Assembly (NCBI RefSeq): GCF_007197735.1
Contig: NZ_CP041637.1
Location: 1,488,001-1,552,000 of the forward strand
DNA from: Formosa sediminum
Lineage (GTDB): Bacteria > Bacteroidota > Bacteroidia > Flavobacteriales > Flavobacteriaceae
DNA: 64,000 nucleotides
Reading direction: 5' to 3'
Numbering within the stretch: position 1 is the first letter of the stretch; every line of letters starts with the position of its first letter. The notes beneath the pieces were generated by a model. That model saw only the letters and a program-made list of their open reading frames with translations, had not been told where the DNA came from and ran no database searches. Position numbers and translations under genes: made by a program. Of this stretch, positions 52,640 to 62,272 are shown piece by piece.

Positions 52640-53845
52640 ATGTCGGAAGTATTAGTAAAAGTAGAAAACGTCTCAAAAAAATTTAGTAAAGATTTTAAAA
52701 AGTCGCTTTGGTATGGGGTTAAGGATATGAGTTCAGCACTCTTCACTAATCAATCTAATCAAAATATATTACGACCATCTGAGTTTTGGGCGGTTAAAGA
52801 TGTATCTTTTGAATTGAGAAGGGGAGAATGTTTGGGATTAATTGGCCATAATGGTGCAGGTAAATCTACATTATTAAAGATTTTAAACGGATTAATCCGC
52901 CCAGATGAGGGTAAAATTACTATGAATGGACGTGTTGGTGCATTAATAGAATTAGGAGCGGGCTTTAATCCTATTTTAACAGGTAGAGAAAATATTTATA
53001 ATAATGGATCAGTTTTAGGCTTTTCTAAAAAAGAAATTGATGCGAAGCTTGAAACAATTATTGAATTTTCTGAAATAGGTGAATTTATCGATGCTCCTGT
53101 ACGTAATTATAGCTCTGGGATGAAAGTACGTTTGGGCTTTGCCGTAGCGGCGCAAATGGAACCAGATATATTAATTATAGATGAAGTTTTAGCTGTTGGC
53201 GATATGAACTTTAAATTAAAATGTCTTCGTACTATTGATGAATTATTGAAAACAACAGCTGTTATTTTCGTGTCGCACGCTATGCCTCAAATTTCAAGAT
53301 TATGTAATAAAATTATTTTAATGGATCATGGAAGTTGCTTATATAATGGTAATGACGTAAGTCATGCTATAGATGTTTATTACTCTAAACTTGCAAATAA
53401 TGGATTGCAATTAGATCTTAAGAATGAGCATGCCGAATTATTGAGTATTTCTATAGGAAATACAAATGATCAGGAATCTATACCTCAGATAAAAAGATTA
53501 GAAGATTTAGTTATAAATTTAGAATGTAAAGTAAAAAAAGAGTATGCTAATCCAATTTGTATTTTAAGTATTTTTGATAATGAACAAAAACCTATTGGTA
53601 CATTAATTAATACAAATGGTTTAAAATCAAATATTTCACATTACGATGATGTTTATAATTTTTATAAAAGCAAAGTGACAATATCACGTATAAATTTAAG
53701 TAAAGGAATATATAGTATTACATTTTTAGTTACAGAGGCTCTTATGTTTAAACCTTTGTTTCGAGTTCAAGGAGTGCAAGACTTTCAAATACTTAGTAAA
53801 ATTGATTTATATCCACCTGTTGAATTTGAGGGTGACTGGGAGTAA
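52640..53845 (+). CDS. wzt: ABC polysaccharide exporter ATPase with C-terminal Wzt domain
   Basis: The 401-residue protein has Walker A GHNGAGKST (69-76 region), the signature NYSSGMKVRLGFA, Walker B ILIIDEVLAVGD, and a switch His in VSHAM. A C-terminal beta-rich domain follows from about 255 (LSISIGNTNDQESIPQ, LVINLECKVKKEY), as in Wzt proteins that recognise the finished chain terminus. The ligand of that domain depends on the capping modification. It is encoded 45 bases after the permease gene and is followed by sulfotransferases that may supply such a cap, which is inference. Confidence 0.92.
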   Translation: MSEVLVKVENVSKKFSKDFKKSLWYGVKDMSSALFTNQSNQNILRPSEFWAVKDVSFELRRGECLGLIGHNGAGKSTLLKILNGLIRPDEGKITMNGRVGALIELGAGFNPILTGRENIYNNGSVLGFSKKEIDAKLETIIEFSEIGEFIDAPVRNYSSGMKVRLGFAVAAQMEPDILIIDEVLAVGDMNFKLKCLRTIDELLKTTAVIFVSHAMPQISRLCNKIILMDHGSCLYNGNDVSHAIDVYYSKLANNGLQLDLKNEHAELLSISIGNTNDQESIPQIKRLEDLVINLECKVKKEYANPICILSIFDNEQKPIGTLINTNGLKSNISHYDDVYNFYKSKVTISRINLSKGIYSITFLVTEALMFKPLFRVQGVQDFQILSKIDLYPPVEFEGDWE

Positions 53846-53876
53846 AATTTATTATGTTGTTTAATAACGAAAACAA

Positions 53877-54797
53877 ATGAAGAAGAATATTTTAGTAACA
53901 GGTTCTCATCGTTCTGGTTCAACATGGACTGGAAATGTAATTGCTAGGGCTCCGAAAGTTAGATATGTGCATGAACCTTTTAATATTAGTATTAAACGAG
54001 ATAATTCTCCTTTTAAGTTTTGGTTTGAGTTCTTAATTGATAGCTCTATTGAACACCAAAAGGATTCTAAAGCATATATAGATTCTTTTTATAAAGTATT
54101 TAATAAAGATTCTTTTAATAAATTATTAAAGACGCGAACGCCAAAAGCTCTTTATCATTATTTGTTAGATTTAAAGTGTAGAAAGGTAAATAGAACTATA
54201 ATTAAAGACCCTATTGCTATTATGTCTACTGAATGGATTTATATGAATTATGATATTGATATAGTTGTTCTAATTAGACATCCAGCTGCCTTTGTTGCAA
54301 GTTTAAAAGTTAAAAATTGGCAATTCGATTTTAATGAATTTTTAAATCAACCTGTTTTAATGAACACTTACTTGAAGGATTATGAAGCTTTAATTAATGA
54401 TTTTTCAAAAAACAAGAAAGACATAATTGATCAAGGTATTTTACTCTGGAATATAATACATGATACAATATTTTTCTATAGAAGAAAATATGAAAATGAT
54501 TGGTGCTTTGTTAAACACGAAGAATTATCAATGAATCCTAAACAAGAATTTAAAAGAATATTCTCAAAAATTGGGTTAACAATGGATTCAAATGTTGAAG
54601 ATTATATATTTCAAACGACGAATGCAAAAGTTGATTTAAAAGTTATAGAAAACTCAACAGAAGTTTTTAATACTAAAAGAAATTCTTTAGAAAATATAAA
54701 AACATGGAAAAAGAGATTATCCAATGATGAAATACAAAAAATAAAAAAGGGAACTGAAAATGTTTGGAAAAAATTTTATGATGAGAAGGATTGGTAA
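53877..54797 (+). CDS. PAPS-dependent sulfotransferase
   Basis: The 306-residue soluble protein starts with the 5'-phosphosulfate-binding loop VTGSHRSGSTWTGNVIARAP (residues 7-26) and has the 3'-phosphate-binding pattern VVLIRHPAAFVASLKVKNWQ. It ends with a helix NTKRNSLENIKTWKKRLS. This matches bacterial carbohydrate sulfotransferases that move sulfate from PAPS onto a glycan hydroxyl. The protein is Lys/Asn/Ile-rich and the gene A+T-rich compared with gmd or ugd, as in other accessory glycan genes here. It stands between the ABC exporter and a second sulfotransferase gene. Acceptor sugar unknown. Confidence 0.87.
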   Translation: MKKNILVTGSHRSGSTWTGNVIARAPKVRYVHEPFNISIKRDNSPFKFWFEFLIDSSIEHQKDSKAYIDSFYKVFNKDSFNKLLKTRTPKALYHYLLDLKCRKVNRTIIKDPIAIMSTEWIYMNYDIDIVVLIRHPAAFVASLKVKNWQFDFNEFLNQPVLMNTYLKDYEALINDFSKNKKDIIDQGILLWNIIHDTIFFYRRKYENDWCFVKHEELSMNPKQEFKRIFSKIGLTMDSNVEDYIFQTTNAKVDLKVIENSTEVFNTKRNSLENIKTWKKRLSNDEIQKIKKGTENVWKKFYDEKDW

Positions 54798-54883
54798 GTA
54801 CTATGCAATTTGAAATTAATCATACAATTATTCGATATTCTATTTTTTATATTATTTAACACAAACAAAAAACAGGTTAATAA

Positions 54884-55723
54884 ATGAAACTTATTAATAT
54901 ATTAAACTTACTTAAAAACCCTAAAAGATACATTGGAAACTTAGTAGATTCTAAAACGAATTCTGTTATAACAAAAATAATAGATGATGAGTTTTTAGAA
55001 GAAATAGATACAACAAAAGTAGATGATGTATTTATTGTTGGTTTTCCTAAATCTGGTAATACTTGGATGCAATCGCTAATGGCAGGAGTTTTATATGGTA
55101 TTGATACAGAATTTATGCCAGATAAATTAGCTCAAGAAATTGTGCCAGATGTACATGCTAGAAAATATTATAAACGTTTTGGTGTTATCAATTTTTTTAA
55201 AACTCATCATCTTCCCAAACCCAATTATAAAAAAGTTATATATTTAGTAAGAGATGGTAGAGATGCTATGGTTTCGTATTATCATTTTAATAAAAATCTA
55301 GGGGTTGATGTTACGTTGGAAGAAATGGTGAAATATGGAAAGAATGTATATCCTGCAAAATGGGTAGAACATGTTAATTCTTGGCAGAAAAACCCTTATA
55401 ATGCAGACATTTTAATAATTCGTTATGAAGATTTATTAAATCAACCTTTAATAGAATTAAATAAAATTTGTTCGTTCGTTAATATTGAAAGATCAGAAGA
55501 ATTGCTAAACAAAGTTATTGTTGGTAATGAAATTGATAAAATGAGAAAAAGAGTTAAACAAACTGGAGGATTAGGAAACAAAATGTGGGAAGGAGATAAA
55601 GGGGTTAAATTTTTCAGAAAAGGAAAGAGTGGCTCATATAAATCAGAAATGCCTTTAGAACTTATCTCTTATTTTAATGAAGAATCTTCTTCTGCTTTAA
55701 AATTATTTAATTACGATGTTTAA
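54884..55723 (+). CDS. Sulfotransferase (PF00685 type)
   Basis: The 279-residue protein carries the 5'-PSB motif FIVGFPKSGNTWMQSLMAG (50-68), the 3'-PB motif VIYLVRDGRDAMVSYYHFNK, and a C-terminal KGVKFFRKGKSGSYKSEMP that matches the RKGxxGxWK-like PAPS-binding end of this family. The acceptor-site His in KTHHLPKPN is a likely base. It differs clearly from the preceding sulfotransferase, so the pair probably acts at different positions rather than being duplicates. It is separated by 86 bases from it and by 88 from the acetyltransferase gene. Confidence 0.9.
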   Translation: MKLINILNLLKNPKRYIGNLVDSKTNSVITKIIDDEFLEEIDTTKVDDVFIVGFPKSGNTWMQSLMAGVLYGIDTEFMPDKLAQEIVPDVHARKYYKRFGVINFFKTHHLPKPNYKKVIYLVRDGRDAMVSYYHFNKNLGVDVTLEEMVKYGKNVYPAKWVEHVNSWQKNPYNADILIIRYEDLLNQPLIELNKICSFVNIERSEELLNKVIVGNEIDKMRKRVKQTGGLGNKMWEGDKGVKFFRKGKSGSYKSEMPLELISYFNEESSSALKLFNYDV

Positions 55724-55811
55724 AATATCTTAATAGATTTTTTAATGTAAAATATAAATTATTCTAATTAAGTTTTTATTTAGAATTAAAACAATAATAA
55801 CTTATTAAATA

Positions 55812-56501
55812 ATGCTATCCACAAATTTTAAAAAAAGAGTAGTACTCATATTAAGAAAATATTTAATAAAAATATTACCCGAAATCTCTAGTGTTTCTAA
55901 ACATGAGCTTCAATTGAATATTATTCAAGGAAGAAAAGTAAATGTATCATTAGGAAAGCATATTAAAATTCAATCGCCTTCTAATATGAAAAATTCAAAA
56001 ATTGGTGATTACACGTACATATCAAAAAAGTCTAATATAATTAATACACAAATAGGTAAGTTTTGTTCTATTGGTCCAAATTTATTGTGTGGTTGGGGCA
56101 TACATCCAACTAATGGACTAAGTACCCATCCTATGTTTTATTCGTCGAAAAAACAAAATGGGATGACTTTTTCTGATCATGATAAAATAGAAGAATATAA
56201 ACCAATCTCTATAGGTAACGATGTGTTTATAGGGGCTAATGTTACTATTCTAGATGGGGTTAATATTGGCAATGGAGCCATTATTGGAGCTGGTGCAGTA
56301 GTTAATAAAGATATTCCAGAATATGCTATTGCGGTAGGTTGTCCTATTAAAGTAATTAAATACAGATTTGAAGAAAATCAGATTGAAAAATTAAACAAGA
56401 TAGAATGGTGGAATTTTAATGAGGAAGAACTTAAAAAAGTCGAAAAATATTTTTGGGAGCCTGAATCCTTTATAACAGAAAACTATAAAACTATAAATTA
56501 A
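55812..56501 (+). CDS. Left-handed beta-helix O-acetyltransferase (CatB-like)
   Basis: The 229-residue protein has hexapeptide repeats (IGDYTYISKKSNIINTQIG, ISIGNDVFIGANVTILDG, VNIGNGAIIGAGAVVNKD), an active-site His in the GWGIHPTNG/STHPMFYSS loop around 97-113, and the family ending VGCPIKVIKYRFEENQIEKL with WWNF. It should add acetyl from acetyl-CoA to a sugar hydroxyl in the polysaccharide. Its stop overlaps the next glycosyltransferase start by one base (TAATG). Confidence 0.9.
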   Translation: MLSTNFKKRVVLILRKYLIKILPEISSVSKHELQLNIIQGRKVNVSLGKHIKIQSPSNMKNSKIGDYTYISKKSNIINTQIGKFCSIGPNLLCGWGIHPTNGLSTHPMFYSSKKQNGMTFSDHDKIEEYKPISIGNDVFIGANVTILDGVNIGNGAIIGAGAVVNKDIPEYAIAVGCPIKVIKYRFEENQIEKLNKIEWWNFNEEELKKVEKYFWEPESFITENYKTIN

Positions 56502-57325
56502 TGTCTGAAATCTATCCTAAAATAAGCGTAATAACTCCTTCATATAATCAAGGTAAATTTATTGAAGAAACCATTTTATCTGTAATAAATCAAGGTTACG
56601 ATAATCTTGAATATATTATAATAGATGGTGGGAGTACAGATAATTCTGTAGATATAATTAAAAAATATGAAGATAAAATCGATTTTTGGGTAAGCGAAAA
56701 AGATAAAGGACAAAGTGATGCTATTAATAAAGGCTTAAATAGAGCTACAGGAGATATTGTATGTTGGCTTAACAGTGATGATTATTTTTTACCAGATGCT
56801 TTAAAAAAAGTAGGCGAGTATAACTGGACAGACGACATTGGTATACTTGTGGGTATTGGCCACAAAGTGAATTTAGATAAAGAAATTATTTACACCCCAG
56901 ATTATTACGAACCTATTACTTTAAAAGATCTTTTTTATTGGAATAAAGGAAAGAATTTTATGCAACCTGCAGCATTCTTTTCTAAAAAAGCCTGGGATAC
57001 TTGTGGCCCATTAAATGCAGATTTAAACATTTGTATGGATGTTGACTTGTGGATTAAAATAGCAAAACAATTTAAGTTTGATAGAATTAAGGAAAGTTTA
57101 GCACATGCTTATATACATGAAGATGCTAAAACAACAGCTTTGATTGATGAAATGATTATTGAAACAAATTTAATGATTGCCCAACATGGCGGATTAAAAG
57201 AGGCGCAAGAAACAATACAAGATTACCTAACTAATAAGATAATTCAAACGAAAAAGATAAATCAAAGTAAAAATGTGTCTTGTAAATCAAAAATAAAACA
57301 ATATATAAAAAGACTTTTTAACTAA
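56501..57325 (+). CDS. Family 2 glycosyltransferase
   Basis: The 274-residue GT-A enzyme has ISVITPSYNQGKFIEETILS (about 8-27), YIIIDGGSTDNSVDI, SEKDKGQSDAINKGL and the metal-binding LNSDDYFLP. This branch, with GGSTDNS and DKGQSDA, is typical of WcaA-like enzymes of colanic-acid-type loci. A C-terminal basic tail (KIKQYIKRLF) probably touches the membrane. Donor sugar is not predictable. It is coupled to the acetyltransferase gene by a one-base overlap. Confidence 0.9.
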   Translation: MSEIYPKISVITPSYNQGKFIEETILSVINQGYDNLEYIIIDGGSTDNSVDIIKKYEDKIDFWVSEKDKGQSDAINKGLNRATGDIVCWLNSDDYFLPDALKKVGEYNWTDDIGILVGIGHKVNLDKEIIYTPDYYEPITLKDLFYWNKGKNFMQPAAFFSKKAWDTCGPLNADLNICMDVDLWIKIAKQFKFDRIKESLAHAYIHEDAKTTALIDEMIIETNLMIAQHGGLKEAQETIQDYLTNKIIQTKKINQSKNVSCKSKIKQYIKRLFN

Positions 57326-57378
57326 TTTAAAAAGCTTAAACAAGCCAGTTAAAGCAGTTTTTTAATACTAAATACGAT

Positions 57379-58488
57379 ATGAAAATACTTATTGTAGAAG
57401 ATTTAGAAGTTCATAAGAGTAATCTATTTGTTAAAGAGTTGGCTATGGGATTAAGTAAGCTAAATCTTGAAGTTATTGTAGATACTGATATGTTTTGGTT
57501 TAATGATACTACACATTTTGATGTTATTCATTTACAATGGCCAGAATCTATATTTAAGTGGAGAAATCCTTCGGATATTGAGTTATATTATTTGCAACAA
57601 AGAATTGATTTCTGGAAAAAAAAATCAAAAATAATTTACACTAGGCATAATAGTTTACCACATTGCAAAGGAGTTGATAACTTATTAAAACTTTATCAAA
57701 TTATTGAAAAGAACAGTAATGCTATTATACATTTAGGGGCTTATAGCAAAGAGGAAATTAAAGATAATAATGCTATTCATACAGTTATAGAGCATCATGT
57801 TTACGATAACACATATACTAATACTAAAGCATTGACTAAGGAAGTTGCTCGTAAAAAACTTAATTTAAAGGAAAAAGATGTTGTTTTCTTAGCTTTTGGA
57901 TCATTTAGAACAAAACAAGAATCTCGGTTAATAACAGAAGCTTTTTCTAAGATTAATATTCCAAATAAGGTTCTTTTAGCACCTCGTTTAGATGTAGATA
58001 TTCCATATACATATTCAAAATCCCTAAGATATATTGACAAGTTTATAATAAATAAAATAAAAAAAATAGCAACTAAAGATAATCGAATAATCTCTAACGG
58101 GGGTAATTTTATAGATGATAATGAGTTACCATATTATTTCGCGGCAAGTGATGCCGTTATTTTACAACGATTAAATACCTTAAACTCGGGTAATTTATCC
58201 ATGGCCTTTTGGTTTGGTAAAACGGTAATTGGACCAAATTCAGGGAATATGAATTCCTTACTTAAGCAAACAAATAATTTAATTTTTAATCCAAATAATT
58301 TAAAATCCACAATAGAAACTCTAGAAAGCATAAGTGCTTTAGATTTAAATCAGATTGGTGAGCGAAATTATGATTATGCTTTAAATAAACTTACGACGGA
58401 AAAAATTGCTGGAAAAATATATGAATTTTATTGTAATGTTTTATCTAGTGATTTAAATTTTAATAAAGCAAAGAAAAATAATGAATAG
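57379..58488 (+). CDS. GT-B fold glycosyltransferase
   Basis: The 369-residue protein is of the GT-B type. FDVIHLQWPESIFKW and KIIYTRHNSLPHCKG stand in the N-terminal acceptor domain, and DVVFLAFGSFRTKQESR with LPYYFAASDAVILQRLNTLNSGNLSMAFWFGK stand in the donor domain, resembling the E-x7-E region loosely. I would place it near family 4 without assigning a clan. It overlaps the next glycosyltransferase start by eight bases (ATGAATAG). Donor and linkage unknown. Confidence 0.78.
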   Translation: MKILIVEDLEVHKSNLFVKELAMGLSKLNLEVIVDTDMFWFNDTTHFDVIHLQWPESIFKWRNPSDIELYYLQQRIDFWKKKSKIIYTRHNSLPHCKGVDNLLKLYQIIEKNSNAIIHLGAYSKEEIKDNNAIHTVIEHHVYDNTYTNTKALTKEVARKKLNLKEKDVVFLAFGSFRTKQESRLITEAFSKINIPNKVLLAPRLDVDIPYTYSKSLRYIDKFIINKIKKIATKDNRIISNGGNFIDDNELPYYFAASDAVILQRLNTLNSGNLSMAFWFGKTVIGPNSGNMNSLLKQTNNLIFNPNNLKSTIETLESISALDLNQIGERNYDYALNKLTTEKIAGKIYEFYCNVLSSDLNFNKAKKNNE

Positions 58489-59695
58489 AAATATTGCCAT
58501 CGTTGTTGTTGCTTATAATAGAGCATCTTCATTAAATCGTGTCTTAAGTAGTTTAAATAATGGAAATTACTTAGATATTGATACTGTAGATTTAATTATA
58601 AGTTGTGATTTTTCAGGTGAAGATGCTTGTTCTGTTTTGGCAAAAGAATTCATTTGGGAATTTGGGAATAAAAAAGTAATTGTGCATAATGAGAATCTAG
58701 GACTTAGAAAACATATTCTTTTCTGTGGAGATTTAGTTAGTGATTATGATGGTCTGGTTATGTTGGAAGATGATTTGTATGTATGCCCTAATTTTTACAA
58801 TTACATATATCAGGCGGATACTTATTTTAAAAACAATAAAAAAATTGCGCAAATATCATTGTATACTAATGAAATAGAGGAGTTTAGTTATTCTCGTTTT
58901 ATGCCATTAAATCAAGAAGCTGATAATTTTTTTATGCAAGTTCCGAGTTCTTGGGGACAATATTGGACTAAAGAGCAATGGTTTAATTTTAAAGAAGCAT
59001 ATATGTCTGGAGAATTAGAAATTACACAAAGTAGCTTACTACCAGATTGGGTAATTAATCATTGGCCAGAGTCATCTTGGAAGAAGTATTTTTATAATTA
59101 TATTATTAAAAATGATTTGTATGTTGTTTATCCTTATAAATCATTAAGTACAAATTTTGGCGATGCAGGTACCCATCATAAAAATCAACACTCTCATAAT
59201 CAATCTGTATTAGATTATTCAATCTCTAATTTTAAATTTTTAGATATAGAAGAGTCTAAGGTAATTTATGATTATAATTATGAATTGCATAAGAACCTTT
59301 TAAATCAATTTTTTGAAAAAGATAGCTTTTATGATGTTGAATTCGATTTAAATGGTATGAAAGACTTAAGTAAAATATCAACTAAATATTTAGTATCTTC
59401 AAAAACTTGCTCTAAACCCATAAAAACATTTGGATGTCATTTACTTCCCCAAGAATTAAATATTAAATTTCATAATAAAGGAGACTTTTATTCATTAGGG
59501 TTAACAGTGAATTTCGATCCAAATATACAGATAGAAAAGATATATAATAGAAATTTAATGTATATACCTTCTATAACTTTAAATAAACTAAGGAATGAAA
59601 TTAAATCTATTTATGCTGATTCTAATTCTTATAAGATTGGTAAAAAAATAACATCTTTTTTTAATCCTATTTTAGGTAAATTTAAAAATTTATAA
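58481..59695 (+). CDS. GT-A fold glycosyltransferase (family 2/GNT-I-like)
   Basis: The 404-residue protein begins IAIVVVAYNRASSLNRVLSS (5-24) and has the acidic metal motif VMLEDDLYVCPNF. SSWGQYWTKEQW stands where GNT-I-like enzymes carry their acceptor loop. A C-terminal section of about 150 residues (from VEFDLNGMKDLSK) has no recognised domain. The N-terminal EDD arrangement is closer to GNT-I/POMGNT-like enzymes than to WcaA. Its start lies in the last eight bases of the upstream gene. The acceptor is unknown. Confidence 0.72.
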   Translation: MNRNIAIVVVAYNRASSLNRVLSSLNNGNYLDIDTVDLIISCDFSGEDACSVLAKEFIWEFGNKKVIVHNENLGLRKHILFCGDLVSDYDGLVMLEDDLYVCPNFYNYIYQADTYFKNNKKIAQISLYTNEIEEFSYSRFMPLNQEADNFFMQVPSSWGQYWTKEQWFNFKEAYMSGELEITQSSLLPDWVINHWPESSWKKYFYNYIIKNDLYVVYPYKSLSTNFGDAGTHHKNQHSHNQSVLDYSISNFKFLDIEESKVIYDYNYELHKNLLNQFFEKDSFYDVEFDLNGMKDLSKISTKYLVSSKTCSKPIKTFGCHLLPQELNIKFHNKGDFYSLGLTVNFDPNIQIEKIYNRNLMYIPSITLNKLRNEIKSIYADSNSYKIGKKITSFFNPILGKFKNL

Positions 59696-59699
59696 TTAT

Positions 59700-60503
59700 A
59701 TGTTAAATCATCCTTTTTTCTCTATAATAATTCCAACATATAATTCTTCAGAAGTTTTAGAAGTAGCTATAAATTCTATAATAAAACAAACCTATAAAAA
59801 TTATGAAATTGTAATAATTGATGGTGGATCAAATGATGGAACTCTTGATTTATTAAAAAACTATGTACTAAAATATCCTAATTCAATTCGATTTAAGTCT
59901 GAAAAGGATAAAGGTATTTATGATGCCATGAATAAAGGTATTAATTTCTCTGAAGGAGAATGGTTGTTTTTTTTAGGTTCTGATGATTATTTTTATTCAG
60001 CAACTGTTTTCCAAGAGCTTCATTCATTTATAAAAAATAACCCTTGTGAAGTTGTTTATGGAGATATTAATGGTGTTAGATTTAATGGTCGCCGTTCAGG
60101 TAATTTTAGTCTTACAGATTTAATTACAAGAAATCTATGTCACCAAGGCATATTTTTTAACAAGAAAGTTTTTTCTAAAATAGGTGTTTTTGACTTAAAA
60201 TACAAAGCTCATGCAGATTGGGACCATAATATGAGATGGTTTTTCAACCCTAAAATTAATAAAAAATATATCCCTTTAATTATTTCAGAATATGCAGATG
60301 GCGGGTTTAGTTCTCTTCATGGAGACCCTGTTTTTGAGTCTGATAAGGATTATAAGATTGTTAAATATGGATGGAAAAGTTTACCTCCAGAAACTATTTT
60401 ATATAGAGCACATGCTATATTTAAAAATAAATCTCTTAATCTATCAACAAGATTAACTGCATTTAGGTGCTGGTTTTTTGTTCAAATCAGAAAAAGATTA
60501 TAG
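59700..60503 (+). CDS. Family 2 glycosyltransferase
   Basis: The 267-residue GT-A enzyme has FSIIIPTYNSSEVLEVAINS (6-25), IVIIDGGSNDGTLDLL, SEKDKGIYDAMNKGI and FLGSDDYFYS, the signature of the WcaA/WbbD-like branch. Conserved HQGIFFNKKVF and HADWDHNMRW appear in the acceptor domain. It starts four bases after the previous stop. Its C-terminal Arg/Lys tail is followed almost at once by the next gene, whose true start I put at 60509. Confidence 0.9.
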   Translation: MLNHPFFSIIIPTYNSSEVLEVAINSIIKQTYKNYEIVIIDGGSNDGTLDLLKNYVLKYPNSIRFKSEKDKGIYDAMNKGINFSEGEWLFFLGSDDYFYSATVFQELHSFIKNNPCEVVYGDINGVRFNGRRSGNFSLTDLITRNLCHQGIFFNKKVFSKIGVFDLKYKAHADWDHNMRWFFNPKINKKYIPLIISEYADGGFSSLHGDPVFESDKDYKIVKYGWKSLPPETILYRAHAIFKNKSLNLSTRLTAFRCWFFVQIRKRL

Positions 60504-60508
60504 TCTAT

Positions 60509-61372
60509 ATGAGTTTAATAGAACAACCCTTAGTTTCAATATGTATTCCTACTTATAATGGGGAAGAGTATTTAGAGGAAGCACTTTACTCTGCAATTAA
60601 TCAGTCTTATAAGAATATTGAGATTGTTATAACTGATGACCAGTCGAAAGATAGAACCGTCGAAATTGTTAATAAAATAAAATCCACTACTAATATTCCT
60701 ATTTATTTACATATTCATAAACCTGAAGGTATCGGTGAAAATTGGAATTATTCAGTAAGGAAGTCAAATGGAGAATATATTAAGTTTTTATTTCAAGACG
60801 ATTTGTTACATGAAACTTGTGTGGAAAAATTATTAAAACCTTTTTTAATAAATAAAAAAATGGGATTGTCTTTCTGTAGAAGAGAGATACTTTTTAACAA
60901 AGATGATATTTTTAATAAGAATTGGGTAAGCAGGTTTAAAGAACTTCACATTAATTGGTCAAAAATCAATTATATGCAAGAAGGGAAAACATTACTAAAA
61001 GATAAAGGCTTTTTGTCCGAACCAAGAAATAAAGTTGGAGAACCAACTTGTGTGCTATTAAAAAAAGAGGTGTTTAATACCGTTGGATATTTTAGAAAAG
61101 ACTTAAAGCAATCTTTAGATTATGAATATTGGTATAGGGTTTTCAAAAAATTTGATGTAGGTTTTGTAGATGAAGAATTAATTGCGTTCAGATTACATGC
61201 TAATCAAACCACAGCAAAAAATTCAAAAATAGAAATATCAGATTATGAGTTATACCCAAAATTAGTATATAAAAATTTATTTTGGTATTTACATCCCACA
61301 CTACAAAAAATACTTTTCTATAAATACAACCGTCTAGGAAAAATCTATAAAAAGTTAAGAAGTTATGTATAG
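60509..61372 (+). CDS. Family 2 glycosyltransferase
   Basis: I place the start at the ATG at 60509 (287 residues). An in-frame ATG at 60467 lies inside the previous gene and adds residues unlike this family. The GT-A motifs are VSICIPTYNGEEYLEEALYS, IVITDDQSKDRTVEI, FLFQDDLL and LDYEYWYRVFKK. The N-terminal DDQS replaces the more usual DDGS. The last eight bases (ATGTATAG) also carry the start of the next gene. Confidence 0.88.
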   Translation: MSLIEQPLVSICIPTYNGEEYLEEALYSAINQSYKNIEIVITDDQSKDRTVEIVNKIKSTTNIPIYLHIHKPEGIGENWNYSVRKSNGEYIKFLFQDDLLHETCVEKLLKPFLINKKMGLSFCRREILFNKDDIFNKNWVSRFKELHINWSKINYMQEGKTLLKDKGFLSEPRNKVGEPTCVLLKKEVFNTVGYFRKDLKQSLDYEYWYRVFKKFDVGFVDEELIAFRLHANQTTAKNSKIEISDYELYPKLVYKNLFWYLHPTLQKILFYKYNRLGKIYKKLRSYV

Positions 61373-62255
61373 AATTCTTACCATCATAGTAACATATAAC
61401 GGAGAAAAATGGGTGAATAAATGTTTTTCTAGTTTAAGAGAATCTACCATCCCTCTTGATATTTTAGTTGTAGATAATGGCTCTACAGATAATACAGTTA
61501 ACAGTATAAAAACTAATTACCCTGAGGTTAAACTCATTGAATCTAAAGAGAATTTAGGTTTTGGAAAAGCTAACAATGTAGGTTTAAAGCAAGTTGTAGA
61601 TAACGATTATGACTTTGCTTTTTTATTAAATCAAGATGCTTGGATAGAGCCAAAAACAATAGAAAAATTAGTAGAAGTTTCTAAAAATAATAAACAGCTA
61701 GGAGTGTTAAGTCCTATTCATTTTAACGGAAAAGGAGATGCTTTAGATAGAAATTTTCATTTCTATTTAGGGCACGATTTTACACCAAATTTTTATTCTG
61801 ATTTACTTTTAAATAAACAATTACAATTCTATATATCTAAATTTGCAAATGCTGCAGCATGGTTAGTAACCAAAGAATGTATAAAAACTATTGGAGGATT
61901 TGATCCATTATTTAATCATTATGGAGAAGATGATGATTATATTTTTAGATTACAAGAATCTGGTTTACAGTTAGCTATAGTGCCTGCTGCAAAAATTTAT
62001 CATGATAGACCTCAAGTGGGTAAAATGAATGAAAAATTTTATGATAGTAAAATGTTAGTTAAAGTTTTATTGGAAGCTAAAAAAGGTAAATTACCAAATA
62101 AATTTTTTGTTTGGCGTAAAATAATAATAGATTATATTACATTATTTTTCTTGTATTTAGGTAAAAATAAAGGCATTAAACAGAATATTAAATACGATTT
62201 CTTAGTTCTAAGATTTAAGGACAAGGTTGATTGTAATCTTTTTCAAAAATTATAA
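61365..62255 (+). CDS. Rhamnosyltransferase-like family 2 glycosyltransferase
   Basis: The 296-residue protein has ILTIIVTYNGEKWVNKCFSS (about 4-23), DILVVDNGSTDNTVNSI, LGFGKANNVGLKQ, FLLNQDAW as its metal site and FGEDDDY-type HYGEDDDYIFRLQESG. These are the features of the WbbL/RfbF-like branch of GT2, whose known members mostly use dTDP-L-rhamnose. No rhamnose pathway is present in the window, so the donor may be another deoxysugar such as GDP-L-fucose. It overlaps the upstream gene by eight bases. Confidence 0.88.
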   Translation: MYRILTIIVTYNGEKWVNKCFSSLRESTIPLDILVVDNGSTDNTVNSIKTNYPEVKLIESKENLGFGKANNVGLKQVVDNDYDFAFLLNQDAWIEPKTIEKLVEVSKNNKQLGVLSPIHFNGKGDALDRNFHFYLGHDFTPNFYSDLLLNKQLQFYISKFANAAAWLVTKECIKTIGGFDPLFNHYGEDDDYIFRLQESGLQLAIVPAAKIYHDRPQVGKMNEKFYDSKMLVKVLLEAKKGKLPNKFFVWRKIIIDYITLFFLYLGKNKGIKQNIKYDFLVLRFKDKVDCNLFQKL

Positions 62256-62272
62256 TATTAAATTTTCATTTA

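Noticed and set aside
60467-60508. Earlier ATG for the glycosyltransferase ending at 61372
   Set aside because: It lies inside the preceding gene and its residues do not fit the family, whose core starts right after the ATG at 60509.
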